DNA of 64,000 nucleotides. Origin: SAR116 cluster bacterium AG-447-C21 (GTDB lineage Bacteria > Pseudomonadota > Alphaproteobacteria > Thalassobaculales > Thalassobaculaceae). The notes under the pieces were generated by a model. It was given only the letters and a program-made list of their open reading frames with translations, did no database searches and was not told the origin of the DNA. The DNA lies in the NCBI GenBank assembly GCA_003212315.1, contig QCQB01000007.1:1-64000 (forward strand), read 5' to 3'. The translations under genes and the position numbers were made by a program. Below are positions 1 through 10,055 of this stretch, piece by piece (position 1 is the stretch's first letter; each line of letters starts with the position of its first letter).

Positions 1-1
1 A

Positions 2-1237
2 CTTAACCGCCTAAAAGAATTGGGAAATACAGTTATAGTGGTGGAGCACGACGAGGATGCAATCCGAAGCGCCGATTTTGTTGTGGATATGGGGCCTGGT
101 GCCGGAACGCATGGGGGACAAATTGTTGCCTCCGGGTCCCCACAAAATATAATGCAGTCAACCACGAGCCTAACAGGTAAATACTTAAATGGTTCTTTAA
201 AAATCCCTATTCCAGATTCAAGACGAAAATTCAAAAAAAACAAAAAGCTTGTAGTTGAAGGTGCTACAGCCAATAACCTTCAGGCGGTAAAAGCTTGTAT
301 TCCCCTAAGCACCTTTACTTGTGTGACGGGGGTCTCAGGAGGTGGCAAATCCTCTCTTATTATAGAAACTATTTGGAAGCTTGCTGCAAAAATACTACAT
401 GGAGCCAGAGAGCAGCCTGGGTACTATAAAACCGTTTCCGGATTAGAGTATCTTGATAAAGTTGTAGATATCAATCAATCACCGATTGGCCGGACTCCAC
501 GCTCAAACCCAGCCACCTATACCGGCGCCTTTACTCCAATCCGCGAATGGTTTGCTGGATTACCTGAGGCCAAAATCAGAGGATATTCCCCAGGACGTTT
601 CTCCTTTAATGTTAAGGGTGGACGTTGTGAAACCTGTCAGGGCGACGGTGTTTTGAAAATTGAAATGCACTTCCTCCCCGATGTTTATGTTCAGTGTGAT
701 TTGTGTAAGGGACAACGGTATAATAGAGAAACATTAGAGGTAAAATACAAAAACCATTCAATAGCCGACATTTTAGATATGACCGTTGATGATGGGGCTG
801 ATTTTTTTAAAGCGATTCCAAATGTTCGAGATAAACTCCTTACATTACAACAAGTTGGTCTTGGCTATATAAAGATAGGACAATCGGCCACCACACTTTC
901 TGGTGGAGAAGCACAAAGGGTAAAATTAGCAAAGGAACTCTCAAGAAAAGCTACCGGAAAAACGTTATACATCCTAGATGAACCCACAACTGGACTTCAT
1001 TTTGATGACATCAGAAAACTATTGGAGGTTCTTCATAAATTAGTATCACACGGGAATACGGTTGTTGTCATCGAACACAATCTAGAGGTTATAAAAACTG
1101 CCGATTGGATAATTGATTTGGGTCCCGATGGTGGAACCGGTGGAGGCAAAGTAGTGGCAGAAGGAACTCCAGAAGAAATTGCGGCTCACAAAACCAGTTA
1201 TACTGGGCATTATCTTAAGTCACTGCTTAATAAGTGA
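2..1237 (+). CDS. uvrA: UvrABC excinuclease subunit A, 3' part (cut by window edge)
   Basis: This is the C-terminal part of UvrA, the DNA-damage-sensing ATPase of nucleotide excision repair, which loads UvrB onto lesions. The reading frame is open from base 2, so the start lies outside the window; 411 codons are seen against roughly 940-950 for the whole protein. Visible in order: the end of the first ABC module (VVEHDEDAI), the second Walker A (GVSGGGKS), a CxxC-x20-CxxC zinc-finger pair (CETC and CDLC), the ABC signature [12 protein letters not shown] and the Walker B stretch [12 protein letters not shown]. These are hallmarks of UvrA and not of transport ABC proteins. It ends 87 bases before trmFO on the same strand, with no convincing terminator between them. 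Confidence 0.97.
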   Translation, partial: LNRLKELGNTVIVVEHDEDAIRSADFVVDMGPGAGTHGGQIVASGSPQNIMQSTTSLTGKYLNGSLKIPIPDSRRKFKKNKKLVVEGATANNLQAVKACIPLSTFTCVTGVSGGGKSSLIIETIWKLAAKILHGAREQPGYYKTVSGLEYLDKVVDINQSPIGRTPRSNPATYTGAFTPIREWFAGLPEAKIRGYSPGRFSFNVKGGRCETCQGDGVLKIEMHFLPDVYVQCDLCKGQRYNRETLEVKYKNHSIADILDMTVDDGADFFKAIPNVRDKLLTLQQVGLGYIKIGQSATTLSGGEAQRVKLAKELSRKATGKTLYILDEPTTGLHFDDIRKLLEVLHKLVSHGNTVVVIEHNLEVIKTADWIIDLGPDGGTGGGKVVAEGTPEEIAAHKTSYTGHYLKSLLNK

Positions 1238-1324
1238 GATAAAAATATATTATTGATTAGGTTTTCGACATAAGTTAATGAGCTCTAGGGCGTTAGGAAC
1301 ATAACCGTTGTAAAGAGAATAAAA

Positions 1325-2707
1325 ATGGCTTCAAAGACACCTATTCGAATTGTGGGAGGAGGGTTGGCAGGATCTGAGGCTGCTTGGCAACTGGCACAGT
1401 GCGGGGTACCTTGCGTTCTCCATGAAATGCGTCCCATAGTTTCGACCGAAGCTCATCAAACAGAGGGCTTTGCCGAGTTAGTTTGCTCGAACTCCTTTCG
1501 ATCTGATGATAAAGAGACAAATGCCGTTGGGGTCTTGCACGAAGAGATGCGAATATGTCAATCGATTATAATGCAACAAGCTGATTTGACGAGGGTCCCG
1601 GCTGGCAGCGCATTGGCAGTTGATAGGGAAACTTTCTCTAAAGGGGTTAGCACTCAACTAGAAAATCATCCTCTCATCCAACTGGAAAGAGGAGAAGTGA
1701 AACCCGATGATATTTCCAACTGGGAAAATATTATAATTGCAACAGGACCTCTCACTTCCTCGGCTATAGCGGAAGAGGTTCAAAAGATAACTGATGCAGA
1801 TGCGTTGGCATTTTTTGATGCAATTGCACCTGTTGTGTATAAAGAATCTATCGATTTTGAAAAAGCTTGGTTTCAATCTCGTTATAATCGAGGCAGCGAT
1901 AGCAACGGTGACTATATTAATTGCCCTCTCAACAAAATCCAATACGAGAATTTCATACAAGAGCTATTAAATAGTGATGTGGTTGAATTTAAAGAATGGG
2001 AGAAGAATACACCATACTTTGAGGGATGTATGCCTATTGAAGAAATCGCTAAACGGGGCACTGATACGCTGAGGTTTGGACCAATGAAGCCAGTTGGATT
2101 AACTAACCCACACTGCAACCAACAGCCATATGCTGTAGTTCAGCTGCGACAAGATAATAAATCTGCAACGCTTTTTAATATGGTAGGCTTTCAAACTAAA
2201 GCTAAACACGGAAATCAAACAAAACTTTTTAAATCAATCCCTGGATTAGAAAACGCCCAATTTGCTCGACTAGGCGGGCTTCACAGGAACACATTTATTA
2301 ACTCACCGCTTCTTTTAACCCAAACACTTAAATTAAAAAATGATATGCGTATTCGATTTGCAGGACAAATAACTGGGGTTGAGGGTTATATTGAAAGTGC
2401 AGCAATTGGTTTACTATCAGCGTATTTTGCCGCATCAGAATACAAGGAAGTAGACTTGCAGTATCCACCTAGAACAACTGCCTTGGGATCTCTTATATCC
2501 TACATCACTCAAGATTCCACGGTTGATGTATTTCAGCCGATGAACATTAATTTTGGACTATTCCCTGAATTGGAAAAAACTAAAACGTCTAATGGAAAAA
2601 CGAGACGTCTAAAAGGGCGTGAGCGCAAAATGGCGCTGTCAAAACGAGCATTAACTGATATCAAAGTTTGGAGTTGCAACAATTTAAAGGAGTTATGTGT
2701 TTCCTAA
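1325..2707 (+). CDS. trmFO: TrmFO, folate/FAD-dependent tRNA U54 methyltransferase
   Basis: TrmFO makes 5-methyluridine at position 54 in the T-loop of tRNAs, using methylene-tetrahydrofolate as carbon donor and FADH2 as reductant. The N terminus has the dinucleotide-binding motif [10 protein letters not shown] (residues about 11-20). The family's CSNSFRSD segment follows near residue 55, and a second conserved cysteine lies in [12 protein letters not shown], with [10 protein letters not shown] just after. The length of 460 residues is typical. The ATG start gives the usual short lead-in to the FAD motif; only a weak purine-rich ribosome site (AAAGAGAA) precedes it. The gene converges with the squalene/phytoene synthase homologue, leaving 27 bases between the stops. 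Confidence 0.95.
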   Translation: MASKTPIRIVGGGLAGSEAAWQLAQCGVPCVLHEMRPIVSTEAHQTEGFAELVCSNSFRSDDKETNAVGVLHEEMRICQSIIMQQADLTRVPAGSALAVDRETFSKGVSTQLENHPLIQLERGEVKPDDISNWENIIIATGPLTSSAIAEEVQKITDADALAFFDAIAPVVYKESIDFEKAWFQSRYNRGSDSNGDYINCPLNKIQYENFIQELLNSDVVEFKEWEKNTPYFEGCMPIEEIAKRGTDTLRFGPMKPVGLTNPHCNQQPYAVVQLRQDNKSATLFNMVGFQTKAKHGNQTKLFKSIPGLENAQFARLGGLHRNTFINSPLLLTQTLKLKNDMRIRFAGQITGVEGYIESAAIGLLSAYFAASEYKEVDLQYPPRTTALGSLISYITQDSTVDVFQPMNINFGLFPELEKTKTSNGKTRRLKGRERKMALSKRALTDIKVWSCNNLKELCVS

Positions 2708-2734
2708 CAATTTATCTGTGACATTTTATGTATT

Positions 2735-3694
2735 TCAATTTTTTATCCCTAATAGGTGTCCACGTATCTCTTTTTCAATTTTAGGACCATTGACGATAAA
2801 ATCAGAAGACTTCTCTCTGGCGACAACAAACAGTTTGTCATAAACTCCAATTAACCCCTTTAAAGCTAAAGCTTCTCTATTGCCTATTTCGGGATATAAT
2901 TCTTCTATTGCTTCGTGCCCTTTCTCTTTATAATGATCAGCCTTTTCTGATAATATTTGAGTTAACTCGAGAATCTTTTCTGACTTGTTGACTATAGCAC
3001 TTTTGATGGTTTTTCTGGTTAAGTTTGCTTCCTTTAAAACTTCATCTGGAATAGTTATTAGCCTAGTTGAACCCTCGGCATCTTTAGCAAGATCGCGAAG
3101 AATATGGACTATATAACAATAAATAGCTAAATTTTTTGCGAAATATCTGGGACGTTTTTTCAAGTTATAAGTATAGCCCTCAGATTGGTTATAGGACGAA
3201 GCTGATATATAAATATATATAGAAGCTGGAGAAACGGTGGCACCCTCACAGTAGTTAATGAACTCATTCCATGTTCTCATAGAACTTTCTAAAATATCCA
3301 TTTTTAAAGCGCCAGCAAGTTCTTGCCAATGAGTGGTACCCATATCGCTTTTACCGACGGTATTCTGCAATGCAGTAATAACGCGGATGTCTAACGGACC
3401 TTTTGTTTTATCATCTAAATGACATACCTGTTTCAACCAACTCTTCAATATATTACGATACTTTCCACGAATTGCTCGCCTTTCATTTCGGCTAAGGACC
3501 ATGAACTCATCATCTACAATGTCATCAATAATTCTCATCGCAGCATAAGATGCGTAGAAAAATTCTCTTTTTCTAACTGGTAACAAAGTAGCCGCATAGC
3601 TGAAATTTGCATTAGCCCTTCTGGCTACGCCCCGACAAAAAGCAATGCTTTTTTTAATAGAAATTGTTTCGTTCAATACTTTTACATTCCCCAC
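2735..3694 (-). CDS. Squalene/phytoene synthase family protein
   Basis: This belongs to the trans-isoprenyl diphosphate head-to-head synthase family (squalene, presqualene and phytoene synthases). Both aspartate-rich metal-binding motifs are present: RIIDDIVDD near residue 55 and HILRDLAKD near residue 200, so catalysis is possible. A conserved central stretch reads YCEGATVSPAS. The length is 319 residues from a GTG start with no clear ribosome site; no better in-frame start lies close by. It sits 89 bases downstream of secF and is the last gene of the long minus-strand run. No hopanoid or carotenoid gene accompanies it. The homologous mitochondrial family includes the complex I assembly factor NDUFAF6, so a non-lipid role is also possible. 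Family membership is secure; the product is not. Confidence 0.82.
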   Translation of the reverse strand: MGNVKVLNETISIKKSIAFCRGVARRANANFSYAATLLPVRKREFFYASYAAMRIIDDIVDDEFMVLSRNERRAIRGKYRNILKSWLKQVCHLDDKTKGPLDIRVITALQNTVGKSDMGTTHWQELAGALKMDILESSMRTWNEFINYCEGATVSPASIYIYISASSYNQSEGYTYNLKKRPRYFAKNLAIYCYIVHILRDLAKDAEGSTRLITIPDEVLKEANLTRKTIKSAIVNKSEKILELTQILSEKADHYKEKGHEAIEELYPEIGNREALALKGLIGVYDKLFVVAREKSSDFIVNGPKIEKEIRGHLLGIKN

Positions 3695-3783
3695 GTTATG
3701 CGAAGGCGGCCAAACACATCTCTTAAATATTTAAATGAAGCTCTTAAATTTCTAGTTTTTTATTTATTTTTATCTTTGAGCTC

Positions 3784-4728
3784 TTACTTAGGCATTTCAT
3801 CTTGAGGAGCTTGAAGTCCACTTTCATCTTCTTCACCCCGCTTTAAATTCACATACAGTAAAAGTGGAACCGCTATAAACACCGATGAATATGTTCCTAT
3901 GCAGACGCCCCAAATCATAGCAAGAGCAAAGTCGGCAAGTACAGCGCCACCAAAGAAGAAAATTGAAAACAACGCTAACAAAGTCGTAAGTGATGTCATT
4001 GTCGTTCTAGATAATGTTTCATTTATCGACATGTTAAACAATGACACTAGATCTAATTTTTTATACTTTCTGAGGTTTTCTCTCACACGGTCATAAACTA
4101 CAACGGTGTCGTTAATCGAATAACCCGCTATTGTTAATATAGCGGCAACAGTTGCTAAATTAAATTCGTAATGAAGTATCGCAAACAATCCGATGGTGGT
4201 GACAATATCGTGAGTCAATGCTATTAGCGCGCCCACACCAAATTGCCATTCAAAACGCATCCAAATATAGATAAGAATGGATAATAGGGCTAATCCAACA
4301 GCCAAAAGTCCCGCTTCTTTTAATTCTTCTCCAACAGTAGGCCCCACAAACTCTGTCCTGCGATAATCAATAGCCGAACCTAAAGTTTCTTTCACTAGTT
4401 CAATAGCAGCTATTTGTTCCTTTTCTGCACCATCCTGTCTTTGAATTCTTATTAAAATATCCGTGTCTTTTCCAAATCTCTGGATATTAACCTCACCCAA
4501 TTTCAATTTCTCTAATTCGGCACGGATTTCTGAGATACCTACATTTTTTTCAGAACGGACTTCCATAAGAATACCGCCTCTAAAATCAATACCAAAATTT
4601 AGTCCATAAACCAACAAACTGAATATTGAACCCATAATTAACAAAAACGAAAAAGTAAACGCCGTTAGCCGAAATTCTGCAAAAGGAATTTTTGTATTGG
4701 GCCGGATTAAACGAAGAGGTTTAAACAT
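3784..4728 (-). CDS. secF: Protein translocase subunit SecF
   Basis: SecF partners SecD in the inner membrane and uses the proton motive force to help complete export of proteins by SecYEG. The sequence has a first membrane segment (about residues 20-40), then the conserved FGIDFRGGILMEV motif opening the periplasmic domain. A cluster of five further membrane helices follows, with GYSINDTVVVYDRVREN in the conserved cytoplasmic-edge segment. The length of 314 residues is normal. The start follows the secD stop by 15 bases, so the two are co-transcribed. Nothing unusual is seen. Confidence 0.97.
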   Translation of the reverse strand: MFKPLRLIRPNTKIPFAEFRLTAFTFSFLLIMGSIFSLLVYGLNFGIDFRGGILMEVRSEKNVGISEIRAELEKLKLGEVNIQRFGKDTDILIRIQRQDGAEKEQIAAIELVKETLGSAIDYRRTEFVGPTVGEELKEAGLLAVGLALLSILIYIWMRFEWQFGVGALIALTHDIVTTIGLFAILHYEFNLATVAAILTIAGYSINDTVVVYDRVRENLRKYKKLDLVSLFNMSINETLSRTTMTSLTTLLALFSIFFFGGAVLADFALAMIWGVCIGTYSSVFIAVPLLLYVNLKRGEEDESGLQAPQDEMPK

Positions 4729-4743
4729 ACGAAACCTATCTGA

Positions 4744-6315
4744 TTAAATTGGAATTAGGTCTGGCTTACGTCGGCGCAACCAAACAACTATTAGCAGACG
4801 AGTTAACATAATTGCCGTGAACATCGAAGTTAATATTCCGATAGCTAATGTTACAGAAAAGCCCTTGATAGGTCCCGATCCAAATGAATAGAGACACAGT
4901 GCAGCAAACAATGTAGTGAGATTAGAGTCAATAATCGTTGTTAGAGCTCGCTTGTAGCCAGCATCAATCGCAGAAATAGGCGTTCGACCCAAGGCCACCT
5001 CTTCTCTTATTCGCTCAAAAATTAAAACATTCGCATCTACTGCCATTCCGATGGTCAGGACTATACCAGCGATACCTGGGAGGGTTAATGTCGCTTGAAG
5101 CACGGATAATGCGCCCACTATCAAAACAATATTAAAAAATAATGCTATATTAGCAAAGATCCCAAACAGGCCGTAACAAATGATCATGAAGACAACGACT
5201 AAACATATCCCTATCACACTTGCCATTTTTCCGGCTTCTATTGAATCAACGCCTAAACCCGGTCCGACGGTTCTTTCTTCTAGAACAGTCAAGGGGGCTG
5301 GAAGAGCCCCAGCTCTAAGTAAAAGAGCTAAATCATTAGCTGATCTAACGGTAAAATTCCCCGATATAATGCCTGTACCGCCAAGAATGGGTTCTCGAAT
5401 TACAGGAGCACTTATAACCTTATTGTCCAAAACAATTGCGAAGGGACGATTTACATTATTAGTTGTAACTTTACCGAATTTTTTGGCTCCGGAAGTATCA
5501 AACCTAAAACTAACAACCGGTTGTCCGTCCTGAAACGTTGCCTGGGCATCTATTAGATGTTCACCACTTAGCATCACTCGCTTTTTTATAAGATATGCCT
5601 GAGGCTCGCCATCTTCCGCCATCGCAGCTCTGAGAACTTCGGAACCGGGGGGCGTTCGGCCAGCCATTGCTTCGCTCGCGCTTGTTGTCACATCCACTAG
5701 GCGAAAGACCATCTTAGCCGTTTGCCCTAGCAAAGCTTTAACTCTCTCTGGGTCATCTACACCGGGAAGTTGAACTAGTATCCTAGACTCTCCCTGGCGT
5801 TGAATTGTTGGCTCTCTAACCCCTGTTTCGTCTATTCTTCTGCGTACTATTTCGATGGATTGCTGTAACGCTGCAATCTTTCGACTCTTGATACTTTCGT
5901 CCTTTGGTGTAATCTGGATATTACCAGCCCCATCCATGATCACGTTATTAGCTTTATCAATTGCAAATAGAAGCTCTTTAGCGCGTTCAAATTCTTGCTC
6001 ATTTCTAATTGTTAGTATGACAGACGATCGCGTTGTCCCAAGACCTCTATAGCCAATTTTCTCCTTCCTCAATTGTTGACGTACCGATGAAGTGATACTC
6101 TCGAGGTACTCTTTGATTACAACAGTTAAATCAACCTCTAGCAAAAGATAAGATCCGCCCTGTAGATCTAAACCCAGATTCACTTTTTTACCAGGAGCAA
6201 AACTCGGCAAATCTAAAGGAATATCGTCGCGAAGAAGATTTGGTGAAGCATAAATGATACCAATCAAACAAACGAGGATGACGACTATTTTTTTAAAAGC
6301 AGAAAACTGCAACAT
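4744..6315 (-). CDS. secD: Protein translocase subunit SecD
   Basis: SecD is the larger half of the SecDF proton-driven export accessory. The protein shows one N-terminal membrane segment, the family motif VNLGLDLQGGSYLLLEVD near residue 50, a long periplasmic region including the P1 head, and a C-terminal block of five helices containing IGMAVDANVLIFERIREE. I place the start at the ATG giving MLQFSAFKK (523 residues), because known SecD proteins begin close to this point. An in-frame TTG five codons upstream is possible but less likely. The gene lies 31 bases after yajC and 15 before secF, giving the standard yajC-secD-secF operon. Confidence 0.95.
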   Translation of the reverse strand: MLQFSAFKKIVVILVCLIGIIYASPNLLRDDIPLDLPSFAPGKKVNLGLDLQGGSYLLLEVDLTVVIKEYLESITSSVRQQLRKEKIGYRGLGTTRSSVILTIRNEQEFERAKELLFAIDKANNVIMDGAGNIQITPKDESIKSRKIAALQQSIEIVRRRIDETGVREPTIQRQGESRILVQLPGVDDPERVKALLGQTAKMVFRLVDVTTSASEAMAGRTPPGSEVLRAAMAEDGEPQAYLIKKRVMLSGEHLIDAQATFQDGQPVVSFRFDTSGAKKFGKVTTNNVNRPFAIVLDNKVISAPVIREPILGGTGIISGNFTVRSANDLALLLRAGALPAPLTVLEERTVGPGLGVDSIEAGKMASVIGICLVVVFMIICYGLFGIFANIALFFNIVLIVGALSVLQATLTLPGIAGIVLTIGMAVDANVLIFERIREEVALGRTPISAIDAGYKRALTTIIDSNLTTLFAALCLYSFGSGPIKGFSVTLAIGILTSMFTAIMLTRLLIVVWLRRRKPDLIPI

Positions 6316-6346
6316 TATAATATTTACCAAATAGTTCTAAATAACT

Positions 6347-6667
6347 TCATTCATCGCCTTTAGATACAACTTCCGCAACCATTCCTCGACGAACTTTAAC
6401 TCGAACATTATCTGCTAAATCTACCTCGAGCTCGTCTCTATCATCGATCACCTTGGCAACTTTACCGATCAAACCCCCATTGGTCACAATTCGATCATTT
6501 CTCCTAATTTTAGTTAACATTTCCTTATGTTCTTTTGCTCGCTTTTGCTGAGGACGAATAAGTAAAAAATAAAAAACGACAAAAATCAGCACCAACGGTG
6601 CCAAAGCCATCAAATCGAAGCCGCCCGGGGCGCCAGCCGCTTGGGCAAAAGCTGGTGATATCAACAT
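6347..6667 (-). CDS. yajC: Preprotein translocase subunit YajC
   Basis: YajC is a small single-span membrane protein that joins the SecDF complex. The 106-residue product has an alanine-rich N terminus, one membrane helix (about residues 22-42: MALAPLVLIFVVFYFLLI) directly followed by RPQQKRAKEH, the family signature, and a short cytoplasmic domain with NGGLIGKVAKV. A good ribosome site (GGAGAA, spaced about seven bases) supports the ATG. It opens the yajC-secD-secF unit. Confidence 0.96.
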   Translation of the reverse strand: MLISPAFAQAAGAPGGFDLMALAPLVLIFVVFYFLLIRPQQKRAKEHKEMLTKIRRNDRIVTNGGLIGKVAKVIDDRDELEVDLADNVRVKVRRGMVAEVVSKGDE

Positions 6668-6820
6668 TAATTTTCTCCAAATTCTCCAATAAGTTATATG
6701 ACCGCTTATTCACGAAGAGTAACTAAACAGACATATTTTGGGGACTATACTTGTTACCTGATAAAATGCAAAGATTACAATCAATTAAAAATAACTGATA
6801 ATCAAATTACTAGGCATATT

Positions 6821-7780
6821 TCAACTGGATAATTCTTTTCTAGGATCCACTGCTCTTGAACCCTTTCTAACTTCAAAATGAAGTTGAGGTTTTTTAACGC
6901 CCCCAGTGTTCCCGACAGTGGCAATCTTTTGTCCCCGTTTAACTTGGGTTCCTCGTCTAACGAAAATTTTTTCAGTATGGGCATAAGCGGTAACCCAACC
7001 GCCTGAGTGCTTTATTAATATTAAGTTACCAAATCCCTTTAATCCATTTCCTGCATAAGCAACAACACCATGATCGGCAGCGAGAATCGGAGTGCCTTTT
7101 GGAGCAGCAATGTTAATTCCATCATTATGTAAGCCTCCTAGCCTTGGACCAAAATTGGATATTATACGTCCTTGCGCAGGCCACAAAAAGTTTTTTTCGG
7201 ATCTAGATACTGGAACTCGCAGTTTAACTATTGTTTTAATATTCTCGTCTTTGTTTTCGTTTTGATTGGAACTCAAAACAAGCCCTCTAGAGGTCGGTTT
7301 TGGCTTGGGGAAAGGAAGTATTTTGTTATAATTTTTCATTACTTTTTTTAAATTAGTTAATTGTTTCCCGTTTGTTTCTGTACGCCCTGGTATCATGACT
7401 TTATCGCCTGGATATATTTGAAACGGCGGTTCTAATCTATTAAATGAAACCAGTGTACGGACCTCGACGCCGTACCTATGTGCTAGAGAAAAGATTGTTT
7501 CACCCGGCACAACAATATGAATGCTTGGCTGCCGAAATTTTAATAGTTGATCAGGGAATATTTTAAACGGAGCAGACAAGTCATTCTCAATGATCAAGTC
7601 CCGCATTGTTACATTATACCGTTTTGATAAACTATAGATTGTGTCGCCGGCTTTAACTCTTATTGTTGTATTAGTCATGTTTGTTTTTAAATCACCAGCT
7701 TTACGCTTGGTGTCGATAGAGCAACTAGTTAAAGGCAGAATACTGATGATTATCGGTAAAAAAATTAGATACCACTTCAT
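6821..7780 (-). CDS. NlpD-like LysM/LytM-domain lipoprotein (degenerate M23 domain)
   Basis: This is a predicted outer-membrane lipoprotein that probably activates cell-wall amidases at division. Starting at the ATG preceded by AAGG gives a lipoprotein signal with lipobox LTSC (Cys at residue 20). Two LysM repeats follow (about residues 38-85 and 88-132), then a Lys-rich linker and a C-terminal LytM (peptidase M23) domain. In that domain the zinc-ligand pattern HxGxD reads NDGIN, and the HxH pattern reads QLH, so at least three ligands are missing. This matches non-catalytic NlpD/EnvC-type activators and argues against an active endopeptidase. A longer reading from 7849 lacks a signal sequence. 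It lies between surE and yajC, where alphaproteobacterial nlpD homologues are usual. Confidence 0.88.
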   Translation of the reverse strand: MKWYLIFLPIIISILPLTSCSIDTKRKAGDLKTNMTNTTIRVKAGDTIYSLSKRYNVTMRDLIIENDLSAPFKIFPDQLLKFRQPSIHIVVPGETIFSLAHRYGVEVRTLVSFNRLEPPFQIYPGDKVMIPGRTETNGKQLTNLKKVMKNYNKILPFPKPKPTSRGLVLSSNQNENKDENIKTIVKLRVPVSRSEKNFLWPAQGRIISNFGPRLGGLHNDGINIAAPKGTPILAADHGVVAYAGNGLKGFGNLILIKHSGGWVTAYAHTEKIFVRRGTQVKRGQKIATVGNTGGVKKPQLHFEVRKGSRAVDPRKELSS

Positions 7781-7956
7781 AAACGCCAACCTTATTTCTT
7801 CAGCCAAGTTCACTAAAACTACTAATCCAGAAAAATATAACACAATCAAAAAGATCTATTATAAAGCGTAGGGACTACGGTCCTACTAGGCGTTCATTAA
7901 TGCTATCGAATCGATAAGATTAATTTCTGAGCACCAGACCAAATAAACCAGGAACT

Positions 7957-8769
7957 TTAACTCTCGAACAATGTTTTTAAATTATCGAGTTCTTTATGGT
8001 TTGTGAGATCGATTGTTAACGGAGTTATAGAGACGTCTCCAGATCTGATTGCTGCAATATCAGTTTTCGAATCAAACATACCTGACTGATGCATTTTTCC
8101 TATCTTATAAACAAACTTATTCTTGGTTTGGTTCTGTAGAATTATATCGTCTCCAAGCTTCATTGTTCCTTGCTTAGTTATTTGTATATTGAAGTTAGGA
8201 TTATATCGATATGGGAAATTGACATTAAAAAGTGTGGCTTCCGGCCATTTAAAATTAATCAGCTTATTAATGATTTTTTTAATAAGCTCTTCAGACAATT
8301 CACAATCAATTTCCCCCTCCTCGCTCGTTTCCTGGCTGAATGCGATCGCTGGGATGTCCGCTATCGTTGCTTCGATAGCGGCTCCTATTGTACCCGAATA
8401 TGTTGTATCCTCGCAAAGATTATAACCGTTATTTACTCCTGACAGTACTAAATCAGGAGGGGAGTTTTTCATTATTTCATTCAATGCTAAAATCATACAA
8501 TCCGTTGGAGTACCTGCAACCGAATATATTTTTTTACTTGTGTTGAGCACTTCTAAACCACTCTCTAGCGTAAGCGAGTGTCCCTTCCCACTTTGCTCTG
8601 ACGCTGGAGCTACGATCCATACGTCACCAAAAAGTGAGCACGCTACCTCATAAAGCAACCTAATTCCCGGGGAAGAAATGCCATCATCGTTTGTCACCAA
8701 TACTCTAGTGTTGATGATATCATCGCCTATATTAGCCTGTCTCGGCATGCTTTTGACAGTCCTGTTCAT
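7957..8769 (-). CDS. surE: 5'/3'-nucleotidase SurE
   Basis: SurE is a metal-dependent nucleoside monophosphate phosphatase linked to stationary-phase survival. The metal-binding TNDDGISSPG motif lies near residue 26, followed by VAPASEQSGKGHSLT and the conserved SGVNNGYNLCEDTTYSGT segment (about residues 105-125). The length is 270 residues, slightly long because of an extra 20 residues before the usual MRILVTNDDG start. I keep the upstream ATG because it overlaps the serS stop by four bases (ATGA), a translational coupling. In related genomes pcm (isoaspartyl methyltransferase) usually follows surE; here there are only 176 non-coding bases before the nlpD-like gene. Confidence 0.95.
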   Translation of the reverse strand: MNRTVKSMPRQANIGDDIINTRVLVTNDDGISSPGIRLLYEVACSLFGDVWIVAPASEQSGKGHSLTLESGLEVLNTSKKIYSVAGTPTDCMILALNEIMKNSPPDLVLSGVNNGYNLCEDTTYSGTIGAAIEATIADIPAIAFSQETSEEGEIDCELSEELIKKIINKLINFKWPEATLFNVNFPYRYNPNFNIQITKQGTMKLGDDIILQNQTKNKFVYKIGKMHQSGMFDSKTDIAAIRSGDVSITPLTIDLTNHKELDNLKTLFES

Positions 8770-10055
8770 ACATCTGCCTTAATAATATCAAGTCCATCCA
8801 TATAAGGCTTTAATGCATCTGGGATTTCAATATCCCCATTGCTCTTTTGATAGTTTTCTAAAATGGCTATTATAGTTCTTCCGACCGCTAAACCCGATCC
8901 ATTTAGTGTATGTAAAAATTCTATATTTTTTGTCGCCCGTTCCCTAAATCGTGCCATCATTCTTCGTGCTTGAAATGTATTACATAAGGAACAACTTGAG
9001 ATTTCTCTATATTTTCCAGTTCCATTATCCTGTCCTGGGAGCCAAACCTCAATATCATATGTTTTCGTTGCGCTAAATCCGGTGTCTCCAGCACATAGTA
9101 GAACTGTTCGAAAGGGTATATTTAAAATTGATAGGATATCTTCGGCACATTCTGTCATTCGTTCATGTTCTTTAATTGATTGCGCAGGGTGAGCGATTGA
9201 AACCATTTCCACTTTTCCAAACTGATGAACCCTAATCATGCCTTTTGTGTCACGCCCAGCTGCTCCAGCTTCGGAACGAAAACAAGGAGTATAAGCAGTA
9301 TAACGAAGCGGTAGCGCGTCTTCATCTACTATACTATCTGCTACTAGATTAGTTAAAGGAACTTCTGAGGTTGGGATCAACCAGTAATCATCTGTTGTTT
9401 TAAACTGCTGATCACTAAACTTCGGAAGCTGCCCGGTGCCAAACAGGGCTTTTTCATTAACCATAAGTGGTGGAGAAATCTCGGTATATCCAAATTTTTG
9501 CACCTGATGGTCTAGCATGAAATTTGTCAATGCTCGCTCTAACCTTGCTAAATTAGATTTTAAAAATACAAACCGTGAACCGGATATTTTTGCTGCAGAA
9601 TTAAAATCCAAGCCATTTAACGCCTCACCTAACTCAACATGGTCCTTGGCTCTAAACTCGAAAATAGGTAGGGTTCCGTGCCTACGTATTTCTAGATTTT
9701 CTTTCTCTGTTAGACCATCCGGTACTTCATCTGACAGTATATTGGGCAACTCACTTAATAACGAATTAAGTTCTGATACCAAGTTTCGTTCTTGTTCTTC
9801 CAGGTTTTGAATTTCCGATTTGATGGCAGCAACTTGTTGGATCAAATCTATGGAATCTGTTCCTTCCCTCTTTCTTACCCCAATATCTTTTGAAACTTTA
9901 TTACGCTCTCCTTGTTTTTCCTGTAATTTCGTTACAATGCTTCTCTTTTTATCGTCTAACGCAAGAATTGTTTCTGAACAGGCATCAGTCCCACGCCTTT
10001 GCATCTCTAGGTCAAAACGCTCAGCATTATGGCGAATGATAGCTATATCGTGCAT
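8766..10055 (-). CDS. serS: Seryl-tRNA synthetase
   Basis: This class II aminoacyl-tRNA synthetase charges tRNA-Ser and tRNA-Sec. The first ~110 residues form the predicted antiparallel coiled-coil arm that grips the long variable arm of tRNA-Ser. The catalytic core shows TSEVPLTNL, motif 2 (FRSEAGAAGRDTKGM, about residues 255-270) and motif 3 (GSGLAVGRTIIAILENYQ, about residues 385-402). The length of 429 residues is standard. It is followed by surE with a four-base overlap and preceded by tatC at 98 bases. Confidence 0.98.
   Translation of the reverse strand: MHDIAIIRHNAERFDLEMQRRGTDACSETILALDDKKRSIVTKLQEKQGERNKVSKDIGVRKREGTDSIDLIQQVAAIKSEIQNLEEQERNLVSELNSLLSELPNILSDEVPDGLTEKENLEIRRHGTLPIFEFRAKDHVELGEALNGLDFNSAAKISGSRFVFLKSNLARLERALTNFMLDHQVQKFGYTEISPPLMVNEKALFGTGQLPKFSDQQFKTTDDYWLIPTSEVPLTNLVADSIVDEDALPLRYTAYTPCFRSEAGAAGRDTKGMIRVHQFGKVEMVSIAHPAQSIKEHERMTECAEDILSILNIPFRTVLLCAGDTGFSATKTYDIEVWLPGQDNGTGKYREISSCSLCNTFQARRMMARFRERATKNIEFLHTLNGSGLAVGRTIIAILENYQKSNGDIEIPDALKPYMDGLDIIKADV

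Noticed and set aside
5180-5533. Plus-strand frame of 117 codons inside secD
   Set aside because: Antisense shadow of a strongly supported gene, with no ribosome site or family resemblance; the same holds for the other long antisense frames, for example 36431-37021 inside aapM and 53540-54160 inside recJ.
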